Of a DNA stretch of 64,000 bases, positions 32,021-41,066 are shown piece by piece. The stretch is from contig NZ_AWZR01000001.1 of assembly GCF_000472505.1 (NCBI RefSeq), positions 425,693 through 489,692 on the forward strand, written 5' to 3'. Under the pieces are notes generated by a model. The model was given only the letters and a program-made list of their open reading frames with translations. It did no database searches and was not told the origin of the DNA. The stretch is from Luteimonas sp. J29. Lineage in GTDB: Bacteria > Pseudomonadota > Gammaproteobacteria > Xanthomonadales > Xanthomonadaceae. The translations under genes and the position numbers were made by a program. Every line of letters starts with the position of its first letter. The stretch's first letter is position 1.

Positions 32021-32384
32021 GGAAGGGCTCCTGGAAGGGGTGGGGAGGCGGCCGGTCGGGCGGCCGCGGGATGGATGGTAAACTTGGGTGATTCGCGGCC
32101 CAACTCAAGGGCCACCCGACCGGGAACCCCCGGGGCGCCCCACGCGTCCCTGGTCCGCGAGCCCCCGGGCACGCGCCTCGCGGCGCCGTCCCGATTCCAA
32201 GGCAGTCTGCGATGCGGGCGCCGTCCACGCAAGCTCCAGAGCGCGTCATGCAGTCCGAAGCACTTCCCAGCCCGTTTGGGTCGCCGCGATGCGGCGACAG
32301 GTCCCGCAGCGCGGCGACCCAAGCGGACCGGGAGCTGCTTCCAGGCACGTGGCGGCAGCGGGAGCCGCACCCAAGATCCCATCC
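32021..32384. other. Divergent trxA-rhlB promoter region and rhlB leader
   Basis: A 364-bp gap without a credible gene. It includes a less GC-rich stretch around 32075-32095 that may hold the trxA and rhlB promoters, and the palindrome-rich segment 32276-32322 about 60-110 bp upstream of the rhlB ATG. I could not place -35/-10 elements securely. Confidence 0.45.
32276..32322 (+). promoter_or_regulatory. Two mutually exclusive hairpins in the rhlB leader
   Basis: A 13-bp perfect inverted repeat (TTGGGTCGCCGCG at 32276-32288, CGCGGCGACCCAA at 32310-32322) competes with a short local hairpin TCGCCGC-GAT-GCGGCGA (32281-32297) that uses the same left arm. Both cannot form at once. Confidence 0.4.
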
Positions 32385-34139
32385 ATGAGCGACAAGCCAC
32401 TTACCGACGTCACCTTCTCCAGCTTCGAACTGCACCCGGCCCTGCTGGCCGGCCTCGAGGCGGCGGGATTCACCCGCTGCACCCCCATCCAGGCCCTGAC
32501 CCTGCCGATCACCCTGGCCGGGCGCGACGTCGCCGGCCAGGCCCAGACCGGCACCGGCAAGACCCTGGCCTTCCTCGTCACCGTCATCAACCGCCTGCTG
32601 ACCAGGCCGGCGCTGGCCGAGCGCAAGCCGGAGGATCCGCGCGCGCTGATCCTGGCCCCGACCCGCGAGCTCGCGATCCAGATCCACAAGGACGCGGTGA
32701 AGTTCGCCTCCGACCTGGGCCTGAAGTTCGCCCTCGTCTACGGCGGCGTGGACTACGACAAGCAGCGCGCCCAGCTGCAGGCCGGCGCCGACGTCATCAT
32801 CGCCACCCCCGGCCGCCTGATCGACTACGTCAAGCAGCACAAGGTGGTGAGCCTGCACGCGTGCGAGGTGTGCGTGCTCGACGAGGCCGACCGCATGTTC
32901 GACCTCGGCTTCATCAAGGACATCCGCTTCCTGCTGCGGCGCATGCCGATCCGCACCGAGCGCCAGACCCTGCTGTTCAGCGCCACCCTGAGCCACCGCG
33001 TGCTCGAGCTGGCCTACGAGCACATGAACGAGCCGGAGAAGGTGGTGGTGGAGGCCGAGACGGTCACCGCCGCGCGCGTGCGCCAGAAGCTGTACTACCC
33101 GGCCGACGAGGAGAAGCTGCCGCTGCTGCTGGGCCTGCTCTCGCGCAGCGAGGGCGCCCGCACGATGGTGTTCGTCAACACCAAGGTATACGTGGAGCGG
33201 GTGGCGCGCGCGCTGGAGAAGGCCGGCTACCGGGTCGGCGTGCTCTCGGGCGACGTGCCGCAGAAGAAGCGCGAGTCGCTGCTGCGCAAGTTCCAGGCCG
33301 GGCAGCTCGAGATCCTGGTCGCCACCGACGTGGCCGCGCGCGGCCTGCACATCGAGGGCGTCAGCCACGTCTACAACTACGACCTGCCGTTCGACGCCGA
33401 GGACTACGTGCACCGCATCGGGCGCACCGCGCGCCTGGGCGCCGAGGGCGACGCGATCAGCTTCGCCTGCGAGCGCTACGCGATCGGCCTGCCCGACATC
33501 GAGGCCTACATCGGGCAGAAGATCCCGTCCGAGCCGGTCACGCCAGACCTGCTGGTGCCGGTGCCGCGCCAGCCGCGCGCGGCGGTGCCCGCCGACGCCG
33601 GCGACGACGACGACGGCGACAGCATCGGCGAGATCTACCGCGAGGTGCGCGAGGCGCGCGCGGCCGAGGACGCCAGGCGCGGCCGGCCCCCGCGCGGCGG
33701 TGGCGGCGGCCGCGGCGGCCCGCGCCGCGAAGGCGAGGGCGAGCGTTCGCGCAGCCGTCGTCCGCGTGGCCCGAAGCCGGATGCCGTGGCTGCGGCCGAA
33801 GGCGCCGCACCGGCGCAGGAAGCCGCGGCGCCCGCCGCCGCCCGGCCCGCGGTCGACGCGGCCGGCGCGGTGGCCGCCGCGATGCCGGACGAGTCGCGCC
33901 CGCCGCGCAAGCGGCGTCGCCGTCGCCGCGGCAAGCGCATCGACGGTGCGGACGCCGCCGCCAATGGCGGCAGCCAGGCGCGCGAGGGCGTGCAGTCGCC
34001 TGCCCAGGGCGCGCCGGCGCGGCAGAAGCCCGCGGCGCGGCCCGCCGAGCCGGCGAAGGAGCGCTCGCCTTCGCTGATCTCGCGCATCGGCGCGCGCCTG
34101 CGCCGCCTCGTGGGTCGCGCGCCGCAGGGCCAGCACTGA
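32385..34139 (+). CDS. rhlB: ATP-dependent RNA helicase RhlB
   Basis: A 584-residue DEAD-box helicase. It has the Q motif ('[12 protein letters not shown]'), Walker A 'AQTGTGKT' (residues 53-60), 'DEAD' in '[10 protein letters not shown]', 'SAT' and '[12 protein letters not shown]'. RhlB works with RNase E in the RNA degradosome. The C-terminal 190 residues are a disordered Arg/Gly/Ala-rich tail ('[15 protein letters not shown]', '[11 protein letters not shown]'), longer than in E. coli, suited to RNA binding. The ATG at 32385 begins the family-typical '[14 protein letters not shown]'; the frame is open upstream but non-coding in character. Confidence 0.94.
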   Translation: MSDKPLTDVTFSSFELHPALLAGLEAAGFTRCTPIQALTLPITLAGRDVAGQAQTGTGKTLAFLVTVINRLLTRPALAERKPEDPRALILAPTRELAIQIHKDAVKFASDLGLKFALVYGGVDYDKQRAQLQAGADVIIATPGRLIDYVKQHKVVSLHACEVCVLDEADRMFDLGFIKDIRFLLRRMPIRTERQTLLFSATLSHRVLELAYEHMNEPEKVVVEAETVTAARVRQKLYYPADEEKLPLLLGLLSRSEGARTMVFVNTKVYVERVARALEKAGYRVGVLSGDVPQKKRESLLRKFQAGQLEILVATDVAARGLHIEGVSHVYNYDLPFDAEDYVHRIGRTARLGAEGDAISFACERYAIGLPDIEAYIGQKIPSEPVTPDLLVPVPRQPRAAVPADAGDDDDGDSIGEIYREVREARAAEDARRGRPPRGGGGGRGGPRREGEGERSRSRRPRGPKPDAVAAAEGAAPAQEAAAPAAARPAVDAAGAVAAAMPDESRPPRKRRRRRRGKRIDGADAAANGGSQAREGVQSPAQGAPARQKPAARPAEPAKERSPSLISRIGARLRRLVGRAPQGQH

Positions 34140-34266
34140 CCGGAGCGCGCCCGCCGCCCCCGGTGGAGTGACGGGCGCCGCGGCGACCGCACCGCAACGT
34201 GCGCGCGGTCGCGAAGCCCGCGCGCGGCCGGGTCGTGCGCGGTCCAGTTCTGCGATACTCCGGGCC

Positions 34267-34956
34267 ATGGCCGTCCTGCGCTTCGACCGCGTCAGCAAGC
34301 AGTATTCGGGTGGGCGCGTCGCGCTGTCCGAAGTGAGCTTCGACGTGGCCGAGGGCGAGATGCTGTTCCTCACCGGCCACTCCGGCGCGGGCAAGAGCAC
34401 CCTGCTCAGGCTGGTCCACCTGTCCGAGCGCCCGAGCCGCGGCACGGTGCTGTTCAACGACCGCAACCTGCTCAAGGTGGGCGGCCGGCGCGTGGCCCTG
34501 CACCGGCGCGAGGTCGGCGTGGTGTTCCAGGACCACTGCCTGCTCGCCGACCGCAGCGTGTTCGACAACGTCGCCCTGCCGCTGGTCCTGCGCGGCCTGC
34601 GCCGGGCCGAGATCGGCCGGCGCGTGCGCGCCGTGCTCGAGCGCCTGGGCCTGGGCGACCGCGAGCGCGCGCTGCCGGCGCAGCTCTCGGCCGGCGAGCA
34701 GCAGCGCGTGGGCATCGCCCGCGCCGTGGTCGGCGAGCCGCGCCTGCTGGTGGCCGACGAGCCCACCGGCAACCTCGACCCCACCCTCGCCGCCGAGATC
34801 ATGGCGCTGTTCGCCTCGCTGCCCGAGCGCGGCACCAGCGTGATGGTGGCCAGCCACGACCTGCGCCTGGTCAAGCGGATGAAGAAGCGGGTGCTGGTGC
34901 TCGACCACGGCCGGCTGGTGGACGACATCGCGCCGGAGGACCTGGCCGATGAGTGA
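34267..34956 (+). CDS. ftsE: Cell division ATP-binding protein FtsE
   Basis: A 229-residue ABC ATPase that with FtsX couples septal-ring dynamics to amidase activation. Walker A is 'GHSGAGKST' (37-45), Walker B 'LLVADEPTG' (160-168). The ABC signature reads LSAGE (140-144) where LSGGE is normal in FtsE, a Gly-to-Ala change. The 3' end overlaps ftsX by 8 bp. The ATG at 34267 gives the usual FtsE N-terminus. Confidence 0.95.
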   Translation: MAVLRFDRVSKQYSGGRVALSEVSFDVAEGEMLFLTGHSGAGKSTLLRLVHLSERPSRGTVLFNDRNLLKVGGRRVALHRREVGVVFQDHCLLADRSVFDNVALPLVLRGLRRAEIGRRVRAVLERLGLGDRERALPAQLSAGEQQRVGIARAVVGEPRLLVADEPTGNLDPTLAAEIMALFASLPERGTSVMVASHDLRLVKRMKKRVLVLDHGRLVDDIAPEDLADE

Positions 34957-35899
34957 TCCGCGCGCGACGGTGCCGCTGAGGCCGCCGTCCCCGCTCCGCA
35001 CCTGGATCGACCACCATGGCTACAGCCTGGTGGCGAGCCTGGGCCGGGTGTTCGACCGGCCGTGGGCCGCGCTGCTGACGATCGCGGTGATGGCGCTGTC
35101 GCTGGCGCTGCCGCTGGGCCTGGCGCTGGTGCTGTCGAACCTGGAGCGGCTGGCGGGCAACGTCGAGCGTTCGCGCGAGATCACCGTGTTCCTGCGCGAG
35201 GACGTGGACGACGCCCGCGCCGCCGCGCTGGCCGGCGAGCTGCGCGGCAACGGGGCGGTCGCCTCGGTGCGGCACGTGACGCCGCAGGAAGGGCTGGAGT
35301 CGCTGCGCGCGGATCCCGCGCTGGCCGGCGTGATCGACGCGGTCGGCGACGAGAACCCGCTGCCGCACGCGCTGGTGGTCACGCCGGCGGGCGACGAGCT
35401 GGCCCTGGCCGGCTGGCTGCGCGAGCTGCCCCCGGTCGAGCTGGTGCAGCACGACGCGCAGTGGCGCCAGCGGCTCGACACCTGGCTGCGCTTCGGCGCC
35501 CGCGTGGCCTGGGTGCTGGCCGCGCTGTTCGGGCTCGGCGCGCTGCTCGTGGTCGGCAACACGGTGCGGCTGGACATCCAGTCGCGGCGCGAGGAAATCG
35601 GCGTACTGCAGCTGCTCGGCGCCACGGACGGCTTCATCCGCCGCCCCTTCCTGTACCTGGGCGCGTGGTACGGCCTGGGCGCCGGCGCGCTCGCGGTGGC
35701 GTTGCTGGCCGGCGCCGGCGCGGCGCTGGCCGGGCCGCTGGCCGAACTCGCCGCCAGCTACGGCAGCCGGTTCGCGCTGGCCGGCATCGACCTTCCGTGG
35801 ACGCTCGCCGTACTGGCCGGCTCGACCGCGCTGGGCTGGCTCGGCGCCGGCCTCGTGACCGGGCACTTCCTGCGCCAGACGCGCCCCACCGGAACCTGA
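34949..35899 (+). CDS. ftsX: Cell division protein FtsX
   Basis: A 316-residue inner-membrane protein with four predicted transmembrane helices: one near residues 35-60, a periplasmic loop ('[20 protein letters not shown]'), then three C-terminal helices beginning with '[20 protein letters not shown]'. '[20 protein letters not shown]' is the characteristic FtsX cytosolic motif. It overlaps ftsE. The usual downstream rpoH is not here; a two-receiver protein follows after 5 bp. Confidence 0.94.
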   Translation: MSDPRATVPLRPPSPLRTWIDHHGYSLVASLGRVFDRPWAALLTIAVMALSLALPLGLALVLSNLERLAGNVERSREITVFLREDVDDARAAALAGELRGNGAVASVRHVTPQEGLESLRADPALAGVIDAVGDENPLPHALVVTPAGDELALAGWLRELPPVELVQHDAQWRQRLDTWLRFGARVAWVLAALFGLGALLVVGNTVRLDIQSRREEIGVLQLLGATDGFIRRPFLYLGAWYGLGAGALAVALLAGAGAALAGPLAELAASYGSRFALAGIDLPWTLAVLAGSTALGWLGAGLVTGHFLRQTRPTGT

Positions 35900-35904
35900 C
35901 CGGC

Positions 35905-36747
35905 ATGATCTCGCACGACCTGCGCCATCTCGACACCGACAACCCCTGCGTGCTGGTGGTGGACGGCTCCAAGCTGGTGCGCAAGCTGATCCACGCGGTA
36001 CTGCAGAAGGAACTGCCCGGCGTGCGCGTGGCCGAGGCCGGCAGCGTGGCCGAGGCCAACGCGGCGCTCGCCGCCGGTCCGGTGGACCTGGTGACCACCG
36101 CGCTGGTGCTGCCCGACGGCGACGGCCTGCAGGTGGCGCGCGCGGTGCGCGAGGCCGGCGGCCAGCGCTACGTGCCGGTGATCGTGATCTCCGGCGACGT
36201 GCAATCGCACCTGGAGGACCGGCGCTTCACCGAGGACGTCACCGACTACTTCGACAAGGGGCTCGGCCACAACGCGCTGGCCGCGTTCATCCGCGGCTAC
36301 GTGCAGCCCGAGCCGATCCCCGACGCGCACGTGCTCTACATCGAGGACAGCCGCACGGTGGCGGTCGCGATCCGGCGCCTGCTCGAAGCGCACCAGATGC
36401 GCGTCACCCACGTCACCACCGCCGAGGACGCGATCGCCTACCTCGAGGCCTACGTGGGCACCGAGGCCGCGCCGGGCGCGGACCTGGTGCTGACCGACCT
36501 CTACCTCAAGGGCGAGCTCGACGGCCGCGACGTGCTCGACCGGATCCGCAACGCCATGGGCTACGGCAAGCGCCGGTTGCCGGTGCTGGTGATGACCGGC
36601 GACGACAACCGCGACAACCAGGCCGCGCTGCTGCGCCAGGGCGCCAACGACCTGGTGCTCAAGCCGATCGAGGAACGCCTGCTCGCGACCAAGGCCCTGT
36701 TCCAGCTGCGCCTGTCGCGGCTGCCGGTCCATCCGCTGCAGGTATGA
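35905..36747 (+). CDS. Response regulator with two receiver domains, the first degenerate
   Basis: A 280-residue protein made of two CheY-like receiver domains with no output domain. In the first, the acidic pair is D20-G21 rather than D-D, and the phospho-acceptor position in '[14 protein letters not shown]' is Ala (about A66), so it cannot be phosphorylated normally. The second keeps 'EDS', the acceptor Asp in '[10 protein letters not shown]', 'MTGD' and 'LKP'. It begins 5 bp after ftsX and overlaps ung by 4 bp (ATGA). The kinase partner is not in the window. Confidence 0.88.
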   Translation: MISHDLRHLDTDNPCVLVVDGSKLVRKLIHAVLQKELPGVRVAEAGSVAEANAALAAGPVDLVTTALVLPDGDGLQVARAVREAGGQRYVPVIVISGDVQSHLEDRRFTEDVTDYFDKGLGHNALAAFIRGYVQPEPIPDAHVLYIEDSRTVAVAIRRLLEAHQMRVTHVTTAEDAIAYLEAYVGTEAAPGADLVLTDLYLKGELDGRDVLDRIRNAMGYGKRRLPVLVMTGDDNRDNQAALLRQGANDLVLKPIEERLLATKALFQLRLSRLPVHPLQV

Positions 36748-37469
36748 GCGACGCGCTGCGGCTCGAACCCTCGTGGAAGGCGCGCGTGGGCGAGTGGTTC
36801 GCGCGCGAGGACATGCGCGCGCTGTCGGCGTTCCTGCGCCAGCGCAAGGCGGCCGGCGCGCGGATCTACCCGCCCGGCCGGCAGATCTTCGCGGCGTTCG
36901 ACGCCACCCCGTTCGATGCGGTCAAGGTGGTGGTCCTCGGCCAGGACCCGTACCACGGCCCCGGCCAGGCGCACGGGTTGTGCTTCTCGGTGGCGCCGGG
37001 CGTGCCGGTGCCGCCGTCGCTGCAGAACATGTACAAGGAACTCGAGCGCGACCTCGGCATCGCGCCGCCCGACCACGGCTGGCTGCTGCCGTGGGCGCGC
37101 CGGGGCGTGCTGCTGCTCAACGCGGTGCTCACCGTCGAGGACGGACGTCCCGGCGCGCACCAGGGCCGCGGCTGGGAGGGCTTCACCGACCACGTGGTGG
37201 ACGTGCTCAATCGCGAGCGCGAAGGCCTGGTGTTCATGCTCTGGGGCAGTTACGCGCAGAAGAAGGGCGCGATCGTCGATGCGCGCCGGCACTGCGTGCT
37301 GCGCACCACCCATCCCTCGCCGCTGTCGGCGCACCGCGGGTTCCTGGGCTGCGGGCACTTCTCCAAGGCCAACCGTTACCTCGCCTCGCGCGGGCTGGCG
37401 CCGATCGACTGGTCGCTGCCGCGGAGGGCGGAGCTCGACGCGTGGGACGCGGAGGCGGGTCGCGGCTGA
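36744..37469 (+). CDS. ung: Uracil-DNA glycosylase
   Basis: A 241-residue family 1 UDG that removes uracil from DNA. The catalytic water-activating motif is '[18 protein letters not shown]' (D68, H71) and the DNA-intercalation loop '[18 protein letters not shown]'. The start overlaps the upstream receiver gene. The last codons and the stop lie inside the left arm of a REP palindrome (37457-37482), so the C-terminal residues '...GRG' are repeat-encoded. Confidence 0.96.
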   Translation: MSDALRLEPSWKARVGEWFAREDMRALSAFLRQRKAAGARIYPPGRQIFAAFDATPFDAVKVVVLGQDPYHGPGQAHGLCFSVAPGVPVPPSLQNMYKELERDLGIAPPDHGWLLPWARRGVLLLNAVLTVEDGRPGAHQGRGWEGFTDHVVDVLNREREGLVFMLWGSYAQKKGAIVDARRHCVLRTTHPSPLSAHRGFLGCGHFSKANRYLASRGLAPIDWSLPRRAELDAWDAEAGRG

Positions 37470-37518
37470 AGCCGCTCCTACACCGGTCCTGCTGTAGGAG
37501 CGGCTTCAGCCGCGACCC
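37457..37518. repeat. REP-type palindrome overlapping the ung stop codon
   Basis: Two perfect 26-bp arms (37457-37482 and 37493-37518) surround a 10-base loop. The right arm contains GTAGGAGCGGCTTCAGCCGC, a repeat family known to be abundant in Xanthomonadaceae and Pseudomonas genomes. It lies between the convergent ung and copB genes, where it may block or process read-through transcripts. Confidence 0.85.
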
Positions 37519-37639
37519 GATTGCACCAGGAGTCGAGAACGCGACGCCCGGACCCGTTCGCGCGCCCTCGCCCCGGCATCGGACCGGCGGCCGCCTTCCG
37601 TTCGGGCCGAACCGGAAACCCCGGAGGACGCTCCTCGCC

Positions 37640-38746
37640 TCAGAACCAGATCCGCACCCCCGCCACCACGCGCGTCTCCCGCGCGTGCCCGCCAACGGCT
37701 TCGCGTGCCCGCGCCGCGGCCCCGAACGCGCGCTCGTGCACCACGCCGACATAGGGCGCGAAGCGGCGGGTCACCTCGTAGCGCAGGCGCAGGCCCGCTT
37801 CGGCCGTCGACAGGCCGCGGCCGGTGCCGCGGGCCTGGTCGTCGCGGGCGTCGAGTTCCAGTTCCAGCGAAGGCTGCAGCACCAGGCGGTTGGTGAAGCG
37901 CAGGTCGTACTCGGCTTCCAGCTCCGCGGACAGGCCGCCCGCGCCCAGGTAGGCGGTGGCCGAGACCTCGAACATGTACGGGGCGAGGCCCCGCACGCCG
38001 AGCGCGGCGCGCGTGCGCGGCTCGCCGGGACGGATGTCGTGGCGCATGCCGGCGAACACGTCCCACCAGCGCGCGACGGCGCGCGAGGCCTGCAGCTCGA
38101 CGTGCGACGCGGTGGTGCGTCCGCCGGCGCGTTCGCCGCCGCCGCGCAGCCACAGGCGGTGGATGTCGCCACCGGTCGAAGCACTGGCGTCCCACGCGGC
38201 GCCGTGCTGGCCGTCGTCCTCCCAGCCCTCCAGGCGGTGCAGGGTCACCCGCGTGTAGCGCGCGGGCGCATGCACCATGCCCGCGTGCGCGAGCACGGGG
38301 AAGGCGGCCGCGCGGTCGACGTCGGTGACCGGCGGGACCGGCTCGCGCGGCATCGCCGCCGCGGGCGCGCAGTGGCCCATCGCGGCGTGCTCCGGCGTGC
38401 AGCCGGCCGGTGCGGGTGCGGGCGTGCAATGCCCCATCGCCGCGTGCCCGGGGCTGCAGGGCGCCGGGGGCGTCGGCGTCGCGGGCGGCGTGCAGTGCCC
38501 CATTGCAGCATGATCAGGGCTGCAGGCAGGCGACGCCGGCGGATCCACTCGCGTGGGCGTGCAGTGGCCCATCGCGGCGTGCTCAGGCGAACACGTGGTG
38601 GCCGTGCGTGGGTCCGCGGCGGGCGGCGGCGTCGCGTCGTGCGGCGGGTGCTGCGGCGGCGAGGCATGGACGGAATGCCGGGCGGTGGCCTGCCCGGCGA
38701 CGCCCAGCAGCAGCGTGACGGCGATGGCATGGGCGAAGCGCTTCAT
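37640..38746 (-). CDS. copB: Copper resistance protein B (outer membrane)
   Basis: A 368-residue protein with a signal peptide, a metal-binding N-terminal region and a CopB beta-barrel domain from about residue 150 ('HRLEGWEDDGQHGAAWDA', 'YDLRFTNRLVLQPSLELELD', ending '...VAGVRIWF'). The N-terminal region has four near-identical units of the form C-[ST]-P-x-H-A-A-M-G-H-C at 20-23-residue spacing, supplying Cys, His and Met ligands; classic CopB proteins use Met/His repeats without cysteines. GGAGG precedes the ATG, which overlaps the copA stop by 4 bp. Confidence 0.92.
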   Translation of the reverse strand: MKRFAHAIAVTLLLGVAGQATARHSVHASPPQHPPHDATPPPAADPRTATTCSPEHAAMGHCTPTRVDPPASPACSPDHAAMGHCTPPATPTPPAPCSPGHAAMGHCTPAPAPAGCTPEHAAMGHCAPAAAMPREPVPPVTDVDRAAAFPVLAHAGMVHAPARYTRVTLHRLEGWEDDGQHGAAWDASASTGGDIHRLWLRGGGERAGGRTTASHVELQASRAVARWWDVFAGMRHDIRPGEPRTRAALGVRGLAPYMFEVSATAYLGAGGLSAELEAEYDLRFTNRLVLQPSLELELDARDDQARGTGRGLSTAEAGLRLRYEVTRRFAPYVGVVHERAFGAAARAREAVGGHARETRVVAGVRIWF

Positions 38747-40536
38747 GCGCGTTCCTCCACGCGCACCTCGCGCATCATGCCCGCCTCCATGTGGTAGAGC
38801 AGGTGGCAGTGGTAGGCCCAGCGGCCGAGCGCGTCGGCGCGCACGCGGTAGCTGCGGCGCGTGCCCGGCGGCATGTCCACGGTGTGCTTGCGCACCATGA
38901 AGGCGCCGTTCGCGTCCTCCAGGTCGCTCCACAGGCCGTGCAGGTGGATCGGGTGCTGCATCATCGTGTCGTTGACCAGCACGATTCGCATGCGCTCGCC
39001 GTAGTTGAGCCGCAGCGGCTCGGCGCTGGCGAAGGGAATGCCGTCGAACGACCAGGCGAACTTCTCCATGTGCCCGGTCAGGTGCAGCTCCACCGTGCGG
39101 CCGGGCTCGCGGCCGTCGGGGTCGTCGAACAGGCTGCGCAGGTCGGCGTAGGCGAGCACGCGGCGGCCGTTGCCGCGCAGGCCGATGCCCGGGTCGTCCA
39201 GGCGCGGCGCGGGGGCCATGGTCTGCATGTCGACCAGCGGATTGCCGGCTTCGCTGGCCGGGTGCGATTGCATGCCGTGGCCGGCGTGCGCGCCGTGCCC
39301 CGCGCCATGCGACATGGCCGCGCCGCAGGCGCCTTCGGCCATGTGTGCGCCGCATGCGCCCTCGGCCGGCGCACCGTGGCCGCCGTGTCCCATGTCCTGC
39401 ATCGTCAGCAGCGGGCGCGGATCGACCGCGGGCACCGGCGCCTCCAGCCCTGCGCGCACGGCGAGCGTGCCGCGCGCGTGGCCGGTGCGCCCCAGGTCCT
39501 GGGCGAAGATGGTGTAGGCGTCCTGGCCGGACGGCTCGACGATCACGTCGTAGGTCTCGGCGGTGGCGATGCGCAGTTCGTCGACGCTGACCGGGTGCAC
39601 GTACTGGCCGTCGGCGGCCACCACGGTCATCTTCAGCCCGGGGATGCGCAGGTCGAAGTGGGTCATCGCCGAGGCGTTGATCAGGCGCAGCAGCACCTTC
39701 TCGCCCGGGCGGAACTGGCCGGTCCAGTTGCCTGCCGGCGACCGGCCGTTCACCAGGTAGGTGTAGGTGTGGCCGTTGACGTCGGACAGGTCGCTCGGCG
39801 TCATCCGCATCCGGCCCCAGGCCGCGCGGTCGGCGAGCGTGGCGCGCAGTCCGTGCTCGCGCGCGTCGCGCAGGAAGTCGCCGACGGTGGGCTTGTACCA
39901 GTTGTCGTGGTGCGGCGCCTTCTTCAGGCGCCGGAACAGCGCGGCCGGGTCGAGGTCGGTCCAGTCCGAGAGCAGCACCACGTGCTCGCGGTCCCAGTGG
40001 TAGGGCGGCGGTTCGCGCGGGTCGACGACGATCGCGCCGTACAGGCCCGCCTGCTCCTGGAACAGCGAATGGCTGTGGTACCAGTAGGTGCCGGCCTGGC
40101 GCAGGGTGAAGCGGTACAGGTACGACTCGCCCGGCAGGATGCCGTCGAAGCTCATGCCCGGCACGCCGTCCATGTTGGCCGGCAACAGGATGCCGTGCCA
40201 GTGGATCGAGGTCGGCACGTCGCGCAGGCGGTTGCGTACGCGCAGGGTCACCGTGTCGCCCTCGCGCCAGCGCAGCACCGGTGCGGGCAGGCGGCCGTTG
40301 ACGGTGATCGCCGGGCGCGGCCGTCCGGTGATGTCGACGATCGAGGCGCCGATGTCGAGCTGGAATTCGCGCCCGGACAGGACGCCGGGCGATGCGGCTT
40401 CACCGGCGTCGCGCGCGTGTGCAGGCAGGCGCGCGGTGCCCGCGGCGAGGGCGGCGGTGCCCAGGCACAGGCCCTGGACGAAGCGGCGGCGGCCGGACGA
40501 CGGCGGCGCCGACGGCAATTGCAGCGGGTGGTGCAT
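38743..40536 (-). CDS. copA: Multicopper oxidase CopA (copper resistance)
   Basis: A 597-residue periplasmic multicopper oxidase exported by Tat ('SGRRRFVQGLCLGTAALA'). Copper sites appear as 'HWHGILLPANMDG', 'YWYHSHSLFQEQ', 'HPIHLHGLW' and 'YHCHLLYHMEAGMM'. A Met/His/Gly-rich insert around residues 375-425 ('MQDMGHGGHG', 'HAGHGMQSH') should bind extra Cu(I). It oxidises Cu(I) and sequesters copper in the periplasm. It sits between copL and copB in the order copL-copA-copB. Confidence 0.95.
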   Translation of the reverse strand: MHHPLQLPSAPPSSGRRRFVQGLCLGTAALAAGTARLPAHARDAGEAASPGVLSGREFQLDIGASIVDITGRPRPAITVNGRLPAPVLRWREGDTVTLRVRNRLRDVPTSIHWHGILLPANMDGVPGMSFDGILPGESYLYRFTLRQAGTYWYHSHSLFQEQAGLYGAIVVDPREPPPYHWDREHVVLLSDWTDLDPAALFRRLKKAPHHDNWYKPTVGDFLRDAREHGLRATLADRAAWGRMRMTPSDLSDVNGHTYTYLVNGRSPAGNWTGQFRPGEKVLLRLINASAMTHFDLRIPGLKMTVVAADGQYVHPVSVDELRIATAETYDVIVEPSGQDAYTIFAQDLGRTGHARGTLAVRAGLEAPVPAVDPRPLLTMQDMGHGGHGAPAEGACGAHMAEGACGAAMSHGAGHGAHAGHGMQSHPASEAGNPLVDMQTMAPAPRLDDPGIGLRGNGRRVLAYADLRSLFDDPDGREPGRTVELHLTGHMEKFAWSFDGIPFASAEPLRLNYGERMRIVLVNDTMMQHPIHLHGLWSDLEDANGAFMVRKHTVDMPPGTRRSYRVRADALGRWAYHCHLLYHMEAGMMREVRVEERA

Positions 40537-40624
40537 GGCGGACTCCGCGGCGCGCGTGCGCGCCGGCTGGCAGGGAGGTCGGCGCGCGGATGCCGCGCGC
40601 GATCAGGTGGCCCGCAGGCGCCGC

Positions 40625-40993
40625 TCAGCCGATGGGAGGACGCAGGGGCGGCCCGGCGTGCACCGGACCACGCTGCGACTGGCCGGTCGCAGCGGGGAGC
40701 GGGGCCTGCACGGTCGCGGGCAATGCAGGCGGAGCCGGGAGCATGGCCACGCCGTGCTGCAGGCACAGCTCCAGACAGCGCTCGAGGCAGTCCCCGTCCG
40801 GTGCGGCCGGCGCCTCGCGCTCCAGCATGGCCGCGTCGTGGCAGCCGTGCCCGGCCTGCGCCTCCACGGACGCCGGCCGCGGCGCGTCGACCGCCACGCG
40901 CGCCAGCGCCAGGTGCGTGCCGGCGACCGCCGGGCCGAGCGTGTCGACCAGCAGGCACAGGCACAGCAGCAGGCGCAGGAAGGAGGCGGTCAC
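40625..40993 (-). CDS. copL: CopL-like small exported cysteine-rich protein
   Basis: A 122-residue protein with a hydrophobic signal sequence and a cysteine/histidine cluster ('HGCHDAAMLE', 'DCLERCLELCLQHG'), starting at GTG. Position directly upstream of copA and the Cys pattern resemble CopL of Xanthomonas copLAB, needed for copper-inducible copAB expression. Sequence conservation in this family is low, so the call leans on context; a mutational test of copper induction would settle it. Confidence 0.7.
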   Translation of the reverse strand: MTASFLRLLLCLCLLVDTLGPAVAGTHLALARVAVDAPRPASVEAQAGHGCHDAAMLEREAPAAPDGDCLERCLELCLQHGVAMLPAPPALPATVQAPLPAATGQSQRGPVHAGPPLRPPIG

Positions 40994-41066
40994 CGGCGGC
41001 GGGGGGCAGGGCGTACGGCGAGGATAGCGCGACGCGCCGCGACCGTCCCGGCCGCGGCGGCCCGGT

